From positions 1,922,001 to 1,986,000 of the forward strand of contig NZ_CP059472.1 in NCBI RefSeq assembly GCF_014041915.1: 64,000 nucleotides of DNA, in the 5' to 3' direction. The notes below the pieces were generated by a model. That model ran no database searches, was not told the origin of the DNA, and worked only from the letters and a program-made list of their open reading frames with translations. A program made the position numbers and the translations under genes. Below, one piece after another: positions 54,660-63,061 of this stretch. Positions within the stretch are counted from its first letter, which is position 1. Every line of letters begins with the position of its first letter. The DNA is from Marnyiella aurantia. Lineage in GTDB: Bacteria > Bacteroidota > Bacteroidia > Flavobacteriales > Weeksellaceae.

Positions 54660-56072
54660 ATGAAAAATCTAAAATTAGGAATTTCAGCATTGGCACTTAC
54701 GGTTGCCACTACTGTTTTCGCTCAAACCAGCAACAATCCGTGGTTAATCGGGGTTGGTGCTCATGGAGTGAATCACATGGCCGTACAGAACGGCGGGATT
54801 GGTGACAAATTTGGTGCATTCGATAAACTGTTTAATATCGGTGACTACCATATCACTCCACCACTTTCTAAATTAACCGTTGCAAGACACCTTGCAGGTC
54901 CTTTGGTGTTAGACTGGCAGACTTCTGTTGGTAACGTTCCAAATGCAAGATTCAACATGGGCAAGGAATTTATGCTGATGACTGGTTTAGGTCTTCAACT
55001 TAAAGCAAATACCCTATGGAATGAAGAGTCCTGGTTTGACCCATATTTAAGAGTTGGTGCCAGCTACCTAAGACATGATTACTCAGGTGTAAGTTTCCCT
55101 GCAGTAGATGCGGCTAACAACAACGACGTAATTGCTTATGACAAAAACGGTACTACTGTAGGAAAAGCAAATCACTTTGCTACTCCAGTAGGTCTTGGAT
55201 CTAACTTCTGGATCACCAAGAACTTCGGTTTAGGTGTTCAGGGAGACTATGTAGCTACTCCATTCAACGACGGTTCCAATGTTCCTAACTTCTGGCAGGC
55301 TTCTGCTTCCCTGTTATTCAGATTTGGACAGAGAGACAGAGATAAGGATGGTATCTTAGACAAAGATGATCTTTGCCCAGATACTCCAGGTTTACCTGAA
55401 TTCCAGGGATGCCCAGATACTGACGGTGACGGAATCCCAGATAAAGATGATGAATGTCCAGAGGTTGCAGGACCGGTTGAAAACAACGGTTGTCCTTGGC
55501 CAGATACAGATGGTGACGGAATCATCGACAGAGATGATAACTGTCCTAACGTTCCTGGACCAGCTGAAAACGCAGGATGCCCATGGCCAGATACAGACGG
55601 TGACGGTATCTTAGATAAAGATGACGCTTGTCCTACAGTTCCAGGTCTTGCTCAGTATAACGGATGTCCTAAGCCAATTGAAGTTTGGGGGGAGGAAGCT
55701 ACAGTAGCATTGGAGAACATTCTGTTCAACTTTGATAAAGCGACTCTTAGACCAGAATCTAACGAGAAACTTGATAACGCAGCAAAAATTATTAAAGATT
55801 CTCAAGGAAGATTTATGATTATCGGTCATACTGATAAGAAAGGATCTGAAGCTTATAACCTGAAACTATCAAGACAAAGAGCAGCAGCAGTTGTACAGGC
55901 TCTTGAAGCTAGAGGTGTTAACGACAGCGCTCTTAAGTCAATGGGTGTTGGTGAGCAGGACGCTACAGTACCGGAATCCGCTTCTAACGCTGAAAGAGAA
56001 AAAGACAGAAAAGTTATCGTTAAGCCAGCTGATGCAGCTACTTGGGATGCTATGAAAAAGAGAGATTACTAA
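54660..56072 (+). CDS. OmpA-family outer-membrane protein with DxDxDG calcium-binding repeats
   Basis: A 470-residue product: signal peptide (about 1-21), an N-terminal barrel of about 200 residues, then four DxDxDG thrombospondin-type-3-like repeats (DRDKDGILDKDD, DTDGDGIPDKDD, DTDGDGIIDRDD, DTDGDGILDKDD), each bounded by Cys-Pro. A C-terminal OmpA domain (NFDKATLRPESN, IIGHTDKKGSEAYN, LSRQRAAAV) binds peptidoglycan through its Asp and Arg. It is likely an abundant structural anchor of the outer membrane. The same gene class (OprF-like) is common in Chryseobacterium. A terminator follows. Confidence 0.9.
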   Translation: MKNLKLGISALALTVATTVFAQTSNNPWLIGVGAHGVNHMAVQNGGIGDKFGAFDKLFNIGDYHITPPLSKLTVARHLAGPLVLDWQTSVGNVPNARFNMGKEFMLMTGLGLQLKANTLWNEESWFDPYLRVGASYLRHDYSGVSFPAVDAANNNDVIAYDKNGTTVGKANHFATPVGLGSNFWITKNFGLGVQGDYVATPFNDGSNVPNFWQASASLLFRFGQRDRDKDGILDKDDLCPDTPGLPEFQGCPDTDGDGIPDKDDECPEVAGPVENNGCPWPDTDGDGIIDRDDNCPNVPGPAENAGCPWPDTDGDGILDKDDACPTVPGLAQYNGCPKPIEVWGEEATVALENILFNFDKATLRPESNEKLDNAAKIIKDSQGRFMIIGHTDKKGSEAYNLKLSRQRAAAVVQALEARGVNDSALKSMGVGEQDATVPESASNAEREKDRKVIVKPADAATWDAMKKRDY

Positions 56073-56096
56073 GAAGTAAAATCCCTATATAAAATG

Positions 56097-56127
56097 CACC
56101 TCCGATATTCGGAGGTGTTTTTTTTTG
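56097..56127 (+). terminator. Terminator of the OmpA-family gene
   Basis: CACCTCCG pairs with CGGAGGTG, loop ATATT, followed by a T9 run. Confidence 0.9.
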
Positions 56128-56140
56128 TTAACTTTTTATC

Positions 56141-56148
56141 TATTTTTG
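56141..56148 (+). promoter_or_regulatory. -7 element of yebC
   Basis: TATTTTTG, exact TAnnTTTG, 22 nt before the ATG and just after the terminator. Confidence 0.55.
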
Positions 56149-56170
56149 CAACTTAATCTTAAATTGAACT

Positions 56171-56911
56171 ATGGGACGCGCGTTCGAATACAGAAAAGCA
56201 TCAAAGATGGCCCGCTGGGACAAGATGGCTAAAACATTTTCCAAAATTGGAAAGGATATCGCTCTGGCTGTTAAGGCCGGCGGTCCGGACCAGGATTCCA
56301 ATCCCGCGTTACGCAGGTGTATACTGAATGCCAAAGGTGCCAATATGCCCAAGGACAATGTAGAACGTGCAATTAAGAAAGCCAGTGGTGCAGATGCCGA
56401 AAACTATGAAGAAGTAACCTACGAAGGGTACGGACAGGGTGGCGTTGCATTTTTTGTGGAATGTACTACCAACAATACGACCCGTACCGTGGCAAATGTT
56501 CGTGCGATCTTTAACAAGTTCGACGGGAACTTAGGAAAGAATGGCGAACTTACTTTTCTCTTTGATAGACAAGGAGTGTTCACAATAGACAGATCAGCTA
56601 TTACGATGGACTGGGACGATTTTGAGATGGAAATGATTGACGGTGGTGCCGAAGAGATTGACCAGGATGAGGCAGAGGTATATGTTACCACCAAATTTGA
56701 GGATTTTGGATCACTTTCGCACAAACTTCACGAACTTTCGATTGAAGCTAAAAGTTCCGAGCTGCAAAGAATCCCAAATCTGACCAAGGAGGTAAATGCG
56801 GAGCAGTTCAAGGCAAATATGAAGATGCTCGAGCGGTTTGAGGAAGATGATGATGTGCAGAACGTTTACCACAATATGGAAATCACAGATGAGTTGATGG
56901 CAACCCTTTAA
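56171..56911 (+). CDS. YebC/PmpR family protein
   Basis: A 246-residue cytoplasmic protein. Members were first called transcriptional regulators; recent work links some of them to easing ribosome stalling at proline-rich stretches. The N-terminal MGRAFEYRKASKMARWDKMAK and the GGPDQDSNPALRRCI block are family hallmarks. Length is normal. Its own promoter and terminator make it monocistronic. Confidence 0.93.
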   Translation: MGRAFEYRKASKMARWDKMAKTFSKIGKDIALAVKAGGPDQDSNPALRRCILNAKGANMPKDNVERAIKKASGADAENYEEVTYEGYGQGGVAFFVECTTNNTTRTVANVRAIFNKFDGNLGKNGELTFLFDRQGVFTIDRSAITMDWDDFEMEMIDGGAEEIDQDEAEVYVTTKFEDFGSLSHKLHELSIEAKSSELQRIPNLTKEVNAEQFKANMKMLERFEEDDDVQNVYHNMEITDELMATL

Positions 56912-56937
56912 ACGTTACAAGTAATATAAAAAATGAA

Positions 56938-56970
56938 GACTGTTTCACCCGTGTGAGACAGTCCTTTTTT
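56938..56970 (+). terminator. Terminator of yebC
   Basis: GACTGTTTCAC pairs with GTGAGACAGTC (one G-U), loop CCGT, followed by a T-run. Confidence 0.85.
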
Positions 56971-57260
56971 TATCTGTGCAGCAAAATATCATCTACATCA
57001 TTCATTCTGTTCATTACAGCACGTGCATAGGAACAGTGCGGGTATACTTTCCAGTTGTTCTCCCTGGCATAGGCCACAGTGGCCTCCACAAGATACTTAC
57101 CCATACCCCGACCTTCAAACCGCGGATGTACAAGTACAAACGAAATGACTAATTTTTGGTCTTCAGGAAAGACAGTGTAGGTTGCTCTGCCAATTTCAGC
57201 ATCATCATTGGCAAGCGTAATCACGCCACCATTGCCGGATTTATTGTTTGTATAATTCAT
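56970..57260 (-). CDS. GNAT-fold N-acetyltransferase (NATD1/YjdJ-like)
   Basis: A 96-residue single-domain member of the small GNAT branch. The acetyl-CoA site appears as VHPRFEGRGMGKYLVEATVAYARENNWKVYPHCSYA, with the R/QxxGxG/A loop RFEGRGMG. The substrate is unknown. Convergent with yebC. Confidence 0.88.
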   Translation of the reverse strand: MNYTNNKSGNGGVITLANDDAEIGRATYTVFPEDQKLVISFVLVHPRFEGRGMGKYLVEATVAYARENNWKVYPHCSYARAVMNRMNDVDDILLHR

Positions 57261-57300
57261 GCATTCTGTGATGAAATAAATATACCAAACCGTACCGGGG

Positions 57301-58053
57301 TCAGACTTCTTTTCCGGTATAGTGACTGTAGTCGCGGATCACTGTTCGGATAAACTGCTGTTCTGTTTGCTTTATCTGGTCAGGCTCCAGTTTTACTGTT
57401 TCACGTATTTTGTCTGCTATGGCCGATATAATCTGCCGGTCATGGGTTTTCATAGCGCGTTGAAAAGTTTCCTTAATAATGCGGACATCATTATCGTTAA
57501 GCGCAAGCACCTGCGGATAAGTACCCGCATATCCTTCGTCCAGATGCTCCAGAATTGTATGCGAAATTCCAATCTTATTTTTAAGCGAAATGACAGCTGT
57601 TCCCGAGGCAATCCCTCCAAGCCGCTGGTTATTTTTGCTGATGATCATAGACAGTAACCCAACAATACCGGAATTGCTCATTATGTCCACTAACCGGAAT
57701 ACCCACCGTATCAGATAATCGCCGAAGGAAGCCTGGTAACCGTCAATCTTCACTACCCTGATTTTTAACAGCCGTTTTCCGGGTGTCTGACCTTCCATCA
57801 GACTTTCAAAAACAAGAGTATACAGATGCATAGGCAGCGTGATCATTGTAATTATAGCAATTATTGACGCGCGGTCCAATGAATTGAAATAGGTTTCAAT
57901 GTTGAAAAACTTGCCTAAAACGGTATAGAGTACAACGAGATAGGCAATCTTGATGATCATGTCGGTCAGGAATGCGGCTATTCTTTCGCCAATACCTGCC
58001 ACCTGGTATTGAATATTGATATTTTGTGAGGTTGTGATGTCAATTTGAGACAT
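57301..58053 (-). CDS. RDD family membrane protein
   Basis: A 250-residue product with three to four membrane helices and the RDD pattern: R24 after GIGE in the first helix region (VAGIGERIAAFLTDMII), then Asp in following helices. The C-terminus is a soluble acidic part of about 85 residues. RDD proteins have varied transport-like roles. It is divergent from the SpoIIM-like gene with a 23 bp gap, and next to the DUF4129/MoxR/DUF58 group, where an RDD gene is commonly found. Confidence 0.83.
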   Translation of the reverse strand: MSQIDITTSQNINIQYQVAGIGERIAAFLTDMIIKIAYLVVLYTVLGKFFNIETYFNSLDRASIIAIITMITLPMHLYTLVFESLMEGQTPGKRLLKIRVVKIDGYQASFGDYLIRWVFRLVDIMSNSGIVGLLSMIISKNNQRLGGIASGTAVISLKNKIGISHTILEHLDEGYAGTYPQVLALNDNDVRIIKETFQRAMKTHDRQIISAIADKIRETVKLEPDQIKQTEQQFIRTVIRDYSHYTGKEV

Positions 58054-58076
58054 AAATTTTACTATTTTAGCTTCGT

Positions 58077-59057
58077 ATGAGGGAAGTGGCTTTTATTAAA
58101 CAAAATAAAGAAAAATGGCTGGGAATTGAACAGGTTGTGGATGGAAAGATTAAAAAAAATCCAGACGACCTTTCTTCGCTGTACATTAATCTTCTGAATG
58201 ACCTCTCATTTGCTCAAACCTACTACCCGAAAAGTAAAACTACCGTTTATCTTAATCATCTTTCCACGAGGATCTTTCAGAGAATCTACAAAACGAGACG
58301 AACCGAGAAAAACCGGCTCACCTATTTCTTCCTCACTGAAGTGCCGCTGCTGGTGCACCAGTACCGTAGATTTCTGGGTTATGCATTTCTGTTCTTTTTT
58401 CTATTTACCCTTATCGGCATGATATCCACCTATTATGACAAAGATTTTTCAAAACTCATTCTCGGTGAAGATTATGTGAACCGTACTCTTGAAAATATTA
58501 AGCAGGAAAATGCAGTGGGTGTGTATCAGCAGGGTTCCAACTGGGGGATGATGGTGTATATAATTGTCAATAATCTCGCTGTTGGTGCCAAACTCTTTGT
58601 TTACGGTATATTTGGAGGTTTGGGCACAGTGTACGTACTTATGCAGAATTCCATTATGGTGGGTACATTTCAGTATTTCTTTCATCAGCAGGGAGCGCTG
58701 CAGGAAAGTGCCCGCGGTATTTGGCTGCATGGCATATTCGAAATATTCAGCATGGTGGTTGAGGCAATGGCAGGCCTTGTTTTGGGGGCATCTGTACTTT
58801 TTCCGGGTACGTACTCACGCTTTAACTCTTTTAAAATAGGTTTTAAAAATTCATTCAAGATCTTTTTGAGTACAGTGCCGTTTACCGTCATGGCCGGTGT
58901 TATTGAGGGGTATGTGACCAGATATGCGCTGGAAATGCCTGTTGTTCTCAATCTGATATTTATATTGCTTTCCTTTTCCATCATATCCTTCTATTACCTG
59001 GTGTATCCGTACATCGTTCACCGAAAATTGAAAATACCTGCCAATGCAATTTTATAA
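58077..59057 (+). CDS. Stage II sporulation protein M-like (SpoIIM) membrane protein
   Basis: A 326-residue product. A soluble N-terminus of about 95 residues leads to membrane helices at about 100-120, 160-185, 190-210, 230-255 and 270-315, and the characteristic GGLGTVYVLMQNSIMVGTFQYF segment. Despite the name, non-sporulating bacteria have these; they are often with MoxR and DUF58 genes. Its 3' end overlaps the next gene by 14 bp. Confidence 0.85.
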   Translation: MREVAFIKQNKEKWLGIEQVVDGKIKKNPDDLSSLYINLLNDLSFAQTYYPKSKTTVYLNHLSTRIFQRIYKTRRTEKNRLTYFFLTEVPLLVHQYRRFLGYAFLFFFLFTLIGMISTYYDKDFSKLILGEDYVNRTLENIKQENAVGVYQQGSNWGMMVYIIVNNLAVGAKLFVYGIFGGLGTVYVLMQNSIMVGTFQYFFHQQGALQESARGIWLHGIFEIFSMVVEAMAGLVLGASVLFPGTYSRFNSFKIGFKNSFKIFLSTVPFTVMAGVIEGYVTRYALEMPVVLNLIFILLSFSIISFYYLVYPYIVHRKLKIPANAIL

Positions 59058-60015
59058 AACAAGAGACTTCAGTGCACTCATTACAGATACCTTTGGCTTT
59101 TTTAAAGAGCATGGCAGAAACTACTTCCGAAACTGGCTTCTGCTGAACGGACCGCTGCTTATCCTCCTGGTGGTGTTATTTATTATTGGTTACAGAGAGC
59201 TGTTTTCTCAAATTGCCGGTGCCACGGGAGATGGTAACAGTTTCCTGCTGCAAGAGTATTTTCTGGAAAACCAGCTTGTGCTCAGTCTTTCTTTGGTAGC
59301 GGTATTTATAATTTTTCTTGCTGCCAGCATCATTAGCTACACCTTTCCGGTTCTCTATATGAAAAGACTAAGTGAGACGGGAACCACAGATATCAAAGCA
59401 GATGAAATCCTGTCTGACCTAAGAAATAACGTCTCCAGGTTCGCCCTGTTTTTCCTGGGCATGCTGTTCGTCATTGCGCCGATTTTTTTAGTGGTTTTTG
59501 GTATTTCTTATGCGCTGATGATTATCATCATCGGTTTCTTTATGTTACTGTTTCTGATGCCGCTGGCAATGAATGTGATCAATTTCCTGCTGTTCCACTA
59601 TTTTAATACAGGACAGGGTTTCTTTGAGTCACTGAGCTATGCTTTTCGCTCCCAGTTCAGCTATGCCAATAACAGAAATAAATCACCATTATGGAAATAC
59701 TGGGGCTCCACTTTTATAATGTATCTGATCATAAACGTGGTAACTACCGTATTTACGATGATACCAATGCTAATTATGATGTTCCGTATTTTGGCAGCAG
59801 CAGATGCCGGCAGTGGGGTAGATCCTCAAAATCCTTTTGGAGGAAGCATGGGAATTATCCTCTTCATAACCTACGGAGTTTCAATCCTGGTATCGTTTAT
59901 ACTGATGAATCTGATCCTGGTTAATGGGGGATTGATGTATTATGACAGCAGGACCGATCTGCACCGCACGGTAGACCTATCTGAAATTGATGCAATAGGA
60001 CGCGATGAAGGTTAG
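59044..60015 (+). CDS. Six-helix membrane protein of unknown function
   Basis: A 323-residue product with membrane helices at about 30-50, 75-100, 130-155, 160-185, 225-250 and 270-295 and an N-terminal cytoplasmic segment (KTRDFSALITDTFGFFKEHG). No family assigned, though the pattern of a start resembling glycerophosphodiester-phosphodiesterase membrane domains is worth a check. Its ATG overlaps the SpoIIM gene end by 14 bp and its stop overlaps the DUF4129 start by 11 bp. Confidence 0.75.
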   Translation: MQFYKTRDFSALITDTFGFFKEHGRNYFRNWLLLNGPLLILLVVLFIIGYRELFSQIAGATGDGNSFLLQEYFLENQLVLSLSLVAVFIIFLAASIISYTFPVLYMKRLSETGTTDIKADEILSDLRNNVSRFALFFLGMLFVIAPIFLVVFGISYALMIIIIGFFMLLFLMPLAMNVINFLLFHYFNTGQGFFESLSYAFRSQFSYANNRNKSPLWKYWGSTFIMYLIINVVTTVFTMIPMLIMMFRILAAADAGSGVDPQNPFGGSMGIILFITYGVSILVSFILMNLILVNGGLMYYDSRTDLHRTVDLSEIDAIGRDEG

Positions 60016-60787
60016 TTTCATATTCTTTTATGTCTTTTTTACCTTCTCTGCGCTGTCTGCGCAGGAACCGGTCACCGGTAGTACGGAAATTGACTCGATA
60101 ATTATTGACCGCCGCGCAGGTATTCCTACGGCAGATTCTCTGTTGCGTGGTCAGTCGGTCACCGATAATGTAGTTTTTCCAAAAGAGTTTCCGAAAGATT
60201 ACAGAAAGAAATATTCAGATCCGGAATTTGATTATTCTTCAGTAAACCCGCGTGAGTCTGTATGGCAGCAATTCCTGAAGAAAATAGACGAAATTTTAGA
60301 TTATCTTTTTGGAGAAATGAATCCCGGCAAGGCCATGGGAATTACAGGGGTCATTATACGCATCCTGGCCATTGGCCTGATCGCATTTTTGCTCTATTTT
60401 TTATTGCGTTTCCTGATTTCAAGGTATGGCATTTTTTATAAGGAGAAAAATCAGAAGGTGATCATTTACGGCACTGAACTGCAGGAGAATATTCATGAAA
60501 TCAATTTTGAGGAAACCATTCGCAGTTATGAGCTACAGGGCGATTTTCGGTCGGCTGTACGGTACAGATTTTTAAAAGTACTTAAAATGTTGACTGACAG
60601 AAATGCAATCCACTGGAATCCGGAAAAAACCAACCGCGACTATGTTTCAGAAATTTCTGATCCTGGGCTTAGGCAGCATTTTACGGACCTGGTTTATATT
60701 TTTGATAATGTCTGGTATGGCGAATTCAGCATTGATGAAAGCAACTATAAGCAGTTCAGGGCGAAGTTTGACCTGGTAATTCATTAA
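60005..60787 (+). CDS. DUF4129 domain membrane protein
   Basis: A 260-residue product with a signal-like N-terminus (1-20), a helix at about 118-140 (IIRILAIGLIAFLLYFLLRF), and a C-terminal DUF4129 domain at about 170-255 (RSAVRYRFLKVLKMLTDRNAI, YGEFSIDESNYKQF). DUF4129 proteins occur with transglutaminase and MoxR/DUF58 genes; the function is unclear. Overlaps the upstream gene by 11 bp; the next gene is 22 bp away. Confidence 0.85.
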   Translation: MKVSFIFFYVFFTFSALSAQEPVTGSTEIDSIIIDRRAGIPTADSLLRGQSVTDNVVFPKEFPKDYRKKYSDPEFDYSSVNPRESVWQQFLKKIDEILDYLFGEMNPGKAMGITGVIIRILAIGLIAFLLYFLLRFLISRYGIFYKEKNQKVIIYGTELQENIHEINFEETIRSYELQGDFRSAVRYRFLKVLKMLTDRNAIHWNPEKTNRDYVSEISDPGLRQHFTDLVYIFDNVWYGEFSIDESNYKQFRAKFDLVIH

Positions 60788-60809
60788 AATTGTACCTCAG
60801 TTCGCAACT

Positions 60810-61964
60810 ATGAATAAAACTTTTCGGCTTTACGGTATTATTTTCATCATCACTCTTGTGTTGCTGGCACTCCTTCAACTTAATAAACGGGAGGTCACGG
60901 ACTGGCGTAAGAATTATGACGTTCAGCAGAAATCTCCCTTTGGGATGTATGTTTTCAATAACGAAGCTGATGCACTGTTTAGTAAGAAACTGGTTAGGGT
61001 GCAAAATTCGCCCTATAAGTATTACGGAGACAGTATCCATGGTGTTCATAACATTTTTGTCTTCCAGAAGCGTATTGATCAGGAATCGGCAAAGAAAATA
61101 ATGAATCAGGTGTATAATGGTTCCGATGCAATGATTGTAAGTACTGTATTTCCAGAGCTTTTGGCTGATACCCTGAAATTTAGAACCGGCGAGTATGTGG
61201 AACTGCTGGACAGACTTAAACTTACCGACCGGAAATTTAACAGCGATTCACTTCTGTTGGACAAACGTCCTTCCAATCTGGTCTTTGACAGTCCCGATAA
61301 AAAAAGTGAAATATTAGGATTTGTAGAATCTGATGAAATGATGCCTTCCGCCAATTTTATAAAAGTGAAATGGGGCCGGGGTCATTTCTATCTTCATTCG
61401 GAACCGCTGGCTTTCACCAATTATTATCTGCTTAAACCCGGCTCCGAAGCATATGTTCAGCATGTTTTCTCTTATCTTCCGGACAGGGAAACGCTGTGGT
61501 TTACAAAGGCCACTTCCGAATCATCATCGTCGCCGCTTCGCTTTATACTTTCGCAACCGACACTTAAGTATGCCTGGTGGCTGTTTCTTGGCTCGCTGGC
61601 AATGTTTGTCATTTTCAATGTGAAGCGGCGGCAGCGTGTCATACCTGTTATACATCCGCTACAGAACAAATCTGTTGAGTTTGTAAAAAGCATAGGTAAT
61701 CTGTACCTGCAGGAAGGCGATTTTCACGATATGATGGCCAAGAAAGCCCAGTATTTCCTGAACAAAGTACGAACTGACCTTCTGCTTGATACAAAGGTTT
61801 TAGATGAGCATTTTACCAAAAAACTCTCTCTTAAAACGGGCAATGACCTCACAGAAGTGGAGGAGGCTGTGGTGCTAATCAGTAAAGCCCAGGATCCTTC
61901 CGCAAATGTTACAAAGGAGGAACTTATACGAATGAATTCCTTACTGGATAACTTGTTGAGATAA
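60810..61964 (+). CDS. DUF4350 domain membrane protein
   Basis: A 384-residue product. It has an N-terminal membrane anchor (about 7-23), then about 230 residues of a predicted GATase-like extracytoplasmic domain (SKKLVRVQNSPYKYYGDS). A second membrane helix follows at about 255-273 (YAWWLFLGSLAMFVIFNV), with a charged cytoplasmic helical tail. DUF4350 genes usually sit beside MoxR and DUF58 genes. MoxR begins 45 bp downstream. Confidence 0.85.
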   Translation: MNKTFRLYGIIFIITLVLLALLQLNKREVTDWRKNYDVQQKSPFGMYVFNNEADALFSKKLVRVQNSPYKYYGDSIHGVHNIFVFQKRIDQESAKKIMNQVYNGSDAMIVSTVFPELLADTLKFRTGEYVELLDRLKLTDRKFNSDSLLLDKRPSNLVFDSPDKKSEILGFVESDEMMPSANFIKVKWGRGHFYLHSEPLAFTNYYLLKPGSEAYVQHVFSYLPDRETLWFTKATSESSSSPLRFILSQPTLKYAWWLFLGSLAMFVIFNVKRRQRVIPVIHPLQNKSVEFVKSIGNLYLQEGDFHDMMAKKAQYFLNKVRTDLLLDTKVLDEHFTKKLSLKTGNDLTEVEEAVVLISKAQDPSANVTKEELIRMNSLLDNLLR

Positions 61965-62008
61965 GCGGAAAACTTTTTTACAAAAACAAACTAGATATAT
62001 TTACCTAC

Positions 62009-63016
62009 ATGCAAAATACAGATATGAATAATACGCCTGAGTCCCCGGCAGAATTCCGTCCGAGGATAGACCTTCAGCATTTGCACCATAGTGTGAATTT
62101 GGTTAAAGATGAAATTGGAAAAGTAATTGTCGGTCAGGAAAGTATGATTGAGCATCTTATAGCCGCACTTCTTGCCAATGGTCATGTACTGATTGAAGGT
62201 GTGCCTGGAGTTGCCAAGACAATTACTGCCAAGCTGCTGTCCAAAACAATTGATGTAGATTTCAGCCGGATACAGTTTACACCGGATCTCATGCCTTCTG
62301 ATATTTTGGGCTCGTCTGTCTTCAACGCAAAAACCACCGAGTTTGAGTTCAGGAAAGGGCCCATTTTCTCCAGTTTCATTCTGATAGATGAGATTAACCG
62401 CTCACCGGCCAAGACACAGTCGGCTCTGTTTGAGGTGATGGAGGAAAGGCAGATTACGATGGACGGTATCCGTTATGAGATGGAGCAGCCTTTTTTGGTT
62501 ATAGCTACGCAAAACCCAATCGAACACGAAGGTACTTACCGTTTGCCGGAAGCTCAGCTGGACCGCTTCCTTTTTAAGGTGAATGTGGGCTATCCGGATT
62601 TGCAGCAGGAGATAGCAATCATTACAAATGAGCATTCCAACAGACTGGCCGACAAAACAGACGCTGTGGAACAGGTAGTGAGTGCTGCCGAGCTGAAAAG
62701 TTTTCAGGAACTGGTACGGAATATCGTTGTGGAAGCTCACCTGCTGGAATACATCGCCAATATAATCGTAAATACACGTGAGAACCCATTCCTGTACCTT
62801 GGTGCTTCGCCAAGGGCGGGATTAGCGTTGCTGGCCGCATCCAAGTCATTCGCAGCTATCCGCGGAAGGGACTTTGTAACGCCTGAGGATATAAAAGAAG
62901 CAAGTTTTGGAGTGCTCCGTCACAGAGTGATGGTATCGCCTGAGCGTGAAATGGAGGGTCTGACAGCAGATGAGATTGTGAGGCAGATACTGGAATCCAT
63001 TGAGATCCCCAGATAA
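62009..63016 (+). CDS. MoxR family AAA+ ATPase
   Basis: An ATP-driven chaperone of the MoxR group, acting with VWA/DUF58 proteins to mature or insert targets. The 335-residue product has Walker A GVPGVAKT (64-71), Walker B ILIDEIN (124-130), sensor 1 IATQNPIE and an Arg finger in PEAQLDRFLFK. The start may be the Met at residue 6 (62024). It belongs to the cluster starting at 58077; DUF58 follows after 45 bp. Confidence 0.92.
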   Translation: MQNTDMNNTPESPAEFRPRIDLQHLHHSVNLVKDEIGKVIVGQESMIEHLIAALLANGHVLIEGVPGVAKTITAKLLSKTIDVDFSRIQFTPDLMPSDILGSSVFNAKTTEFEFRKGPIFSSFILIDEINRSPAKTQSALFEVMEERQITMDGIRYEMEQPFLVIATQNPIEHEGTYRLPEAQLDRFLFKVNVGYPDLQQEIAIITNEHSNRLADKTDAVEQVVSAAELKSFQELVRNIVVEAHLLEYIANIIVNTRENPFLYLGASPRAGLALLAASKSFAAIRGRDFVTPEDIKEASFGVLRHRVMVSPEREMEGLTADEIVRQILESIEIPR

Positions 63017-63061
63017 ACCCGTTGAATATAATTATAAACTATATCTAGCCTGTCAGGAGAA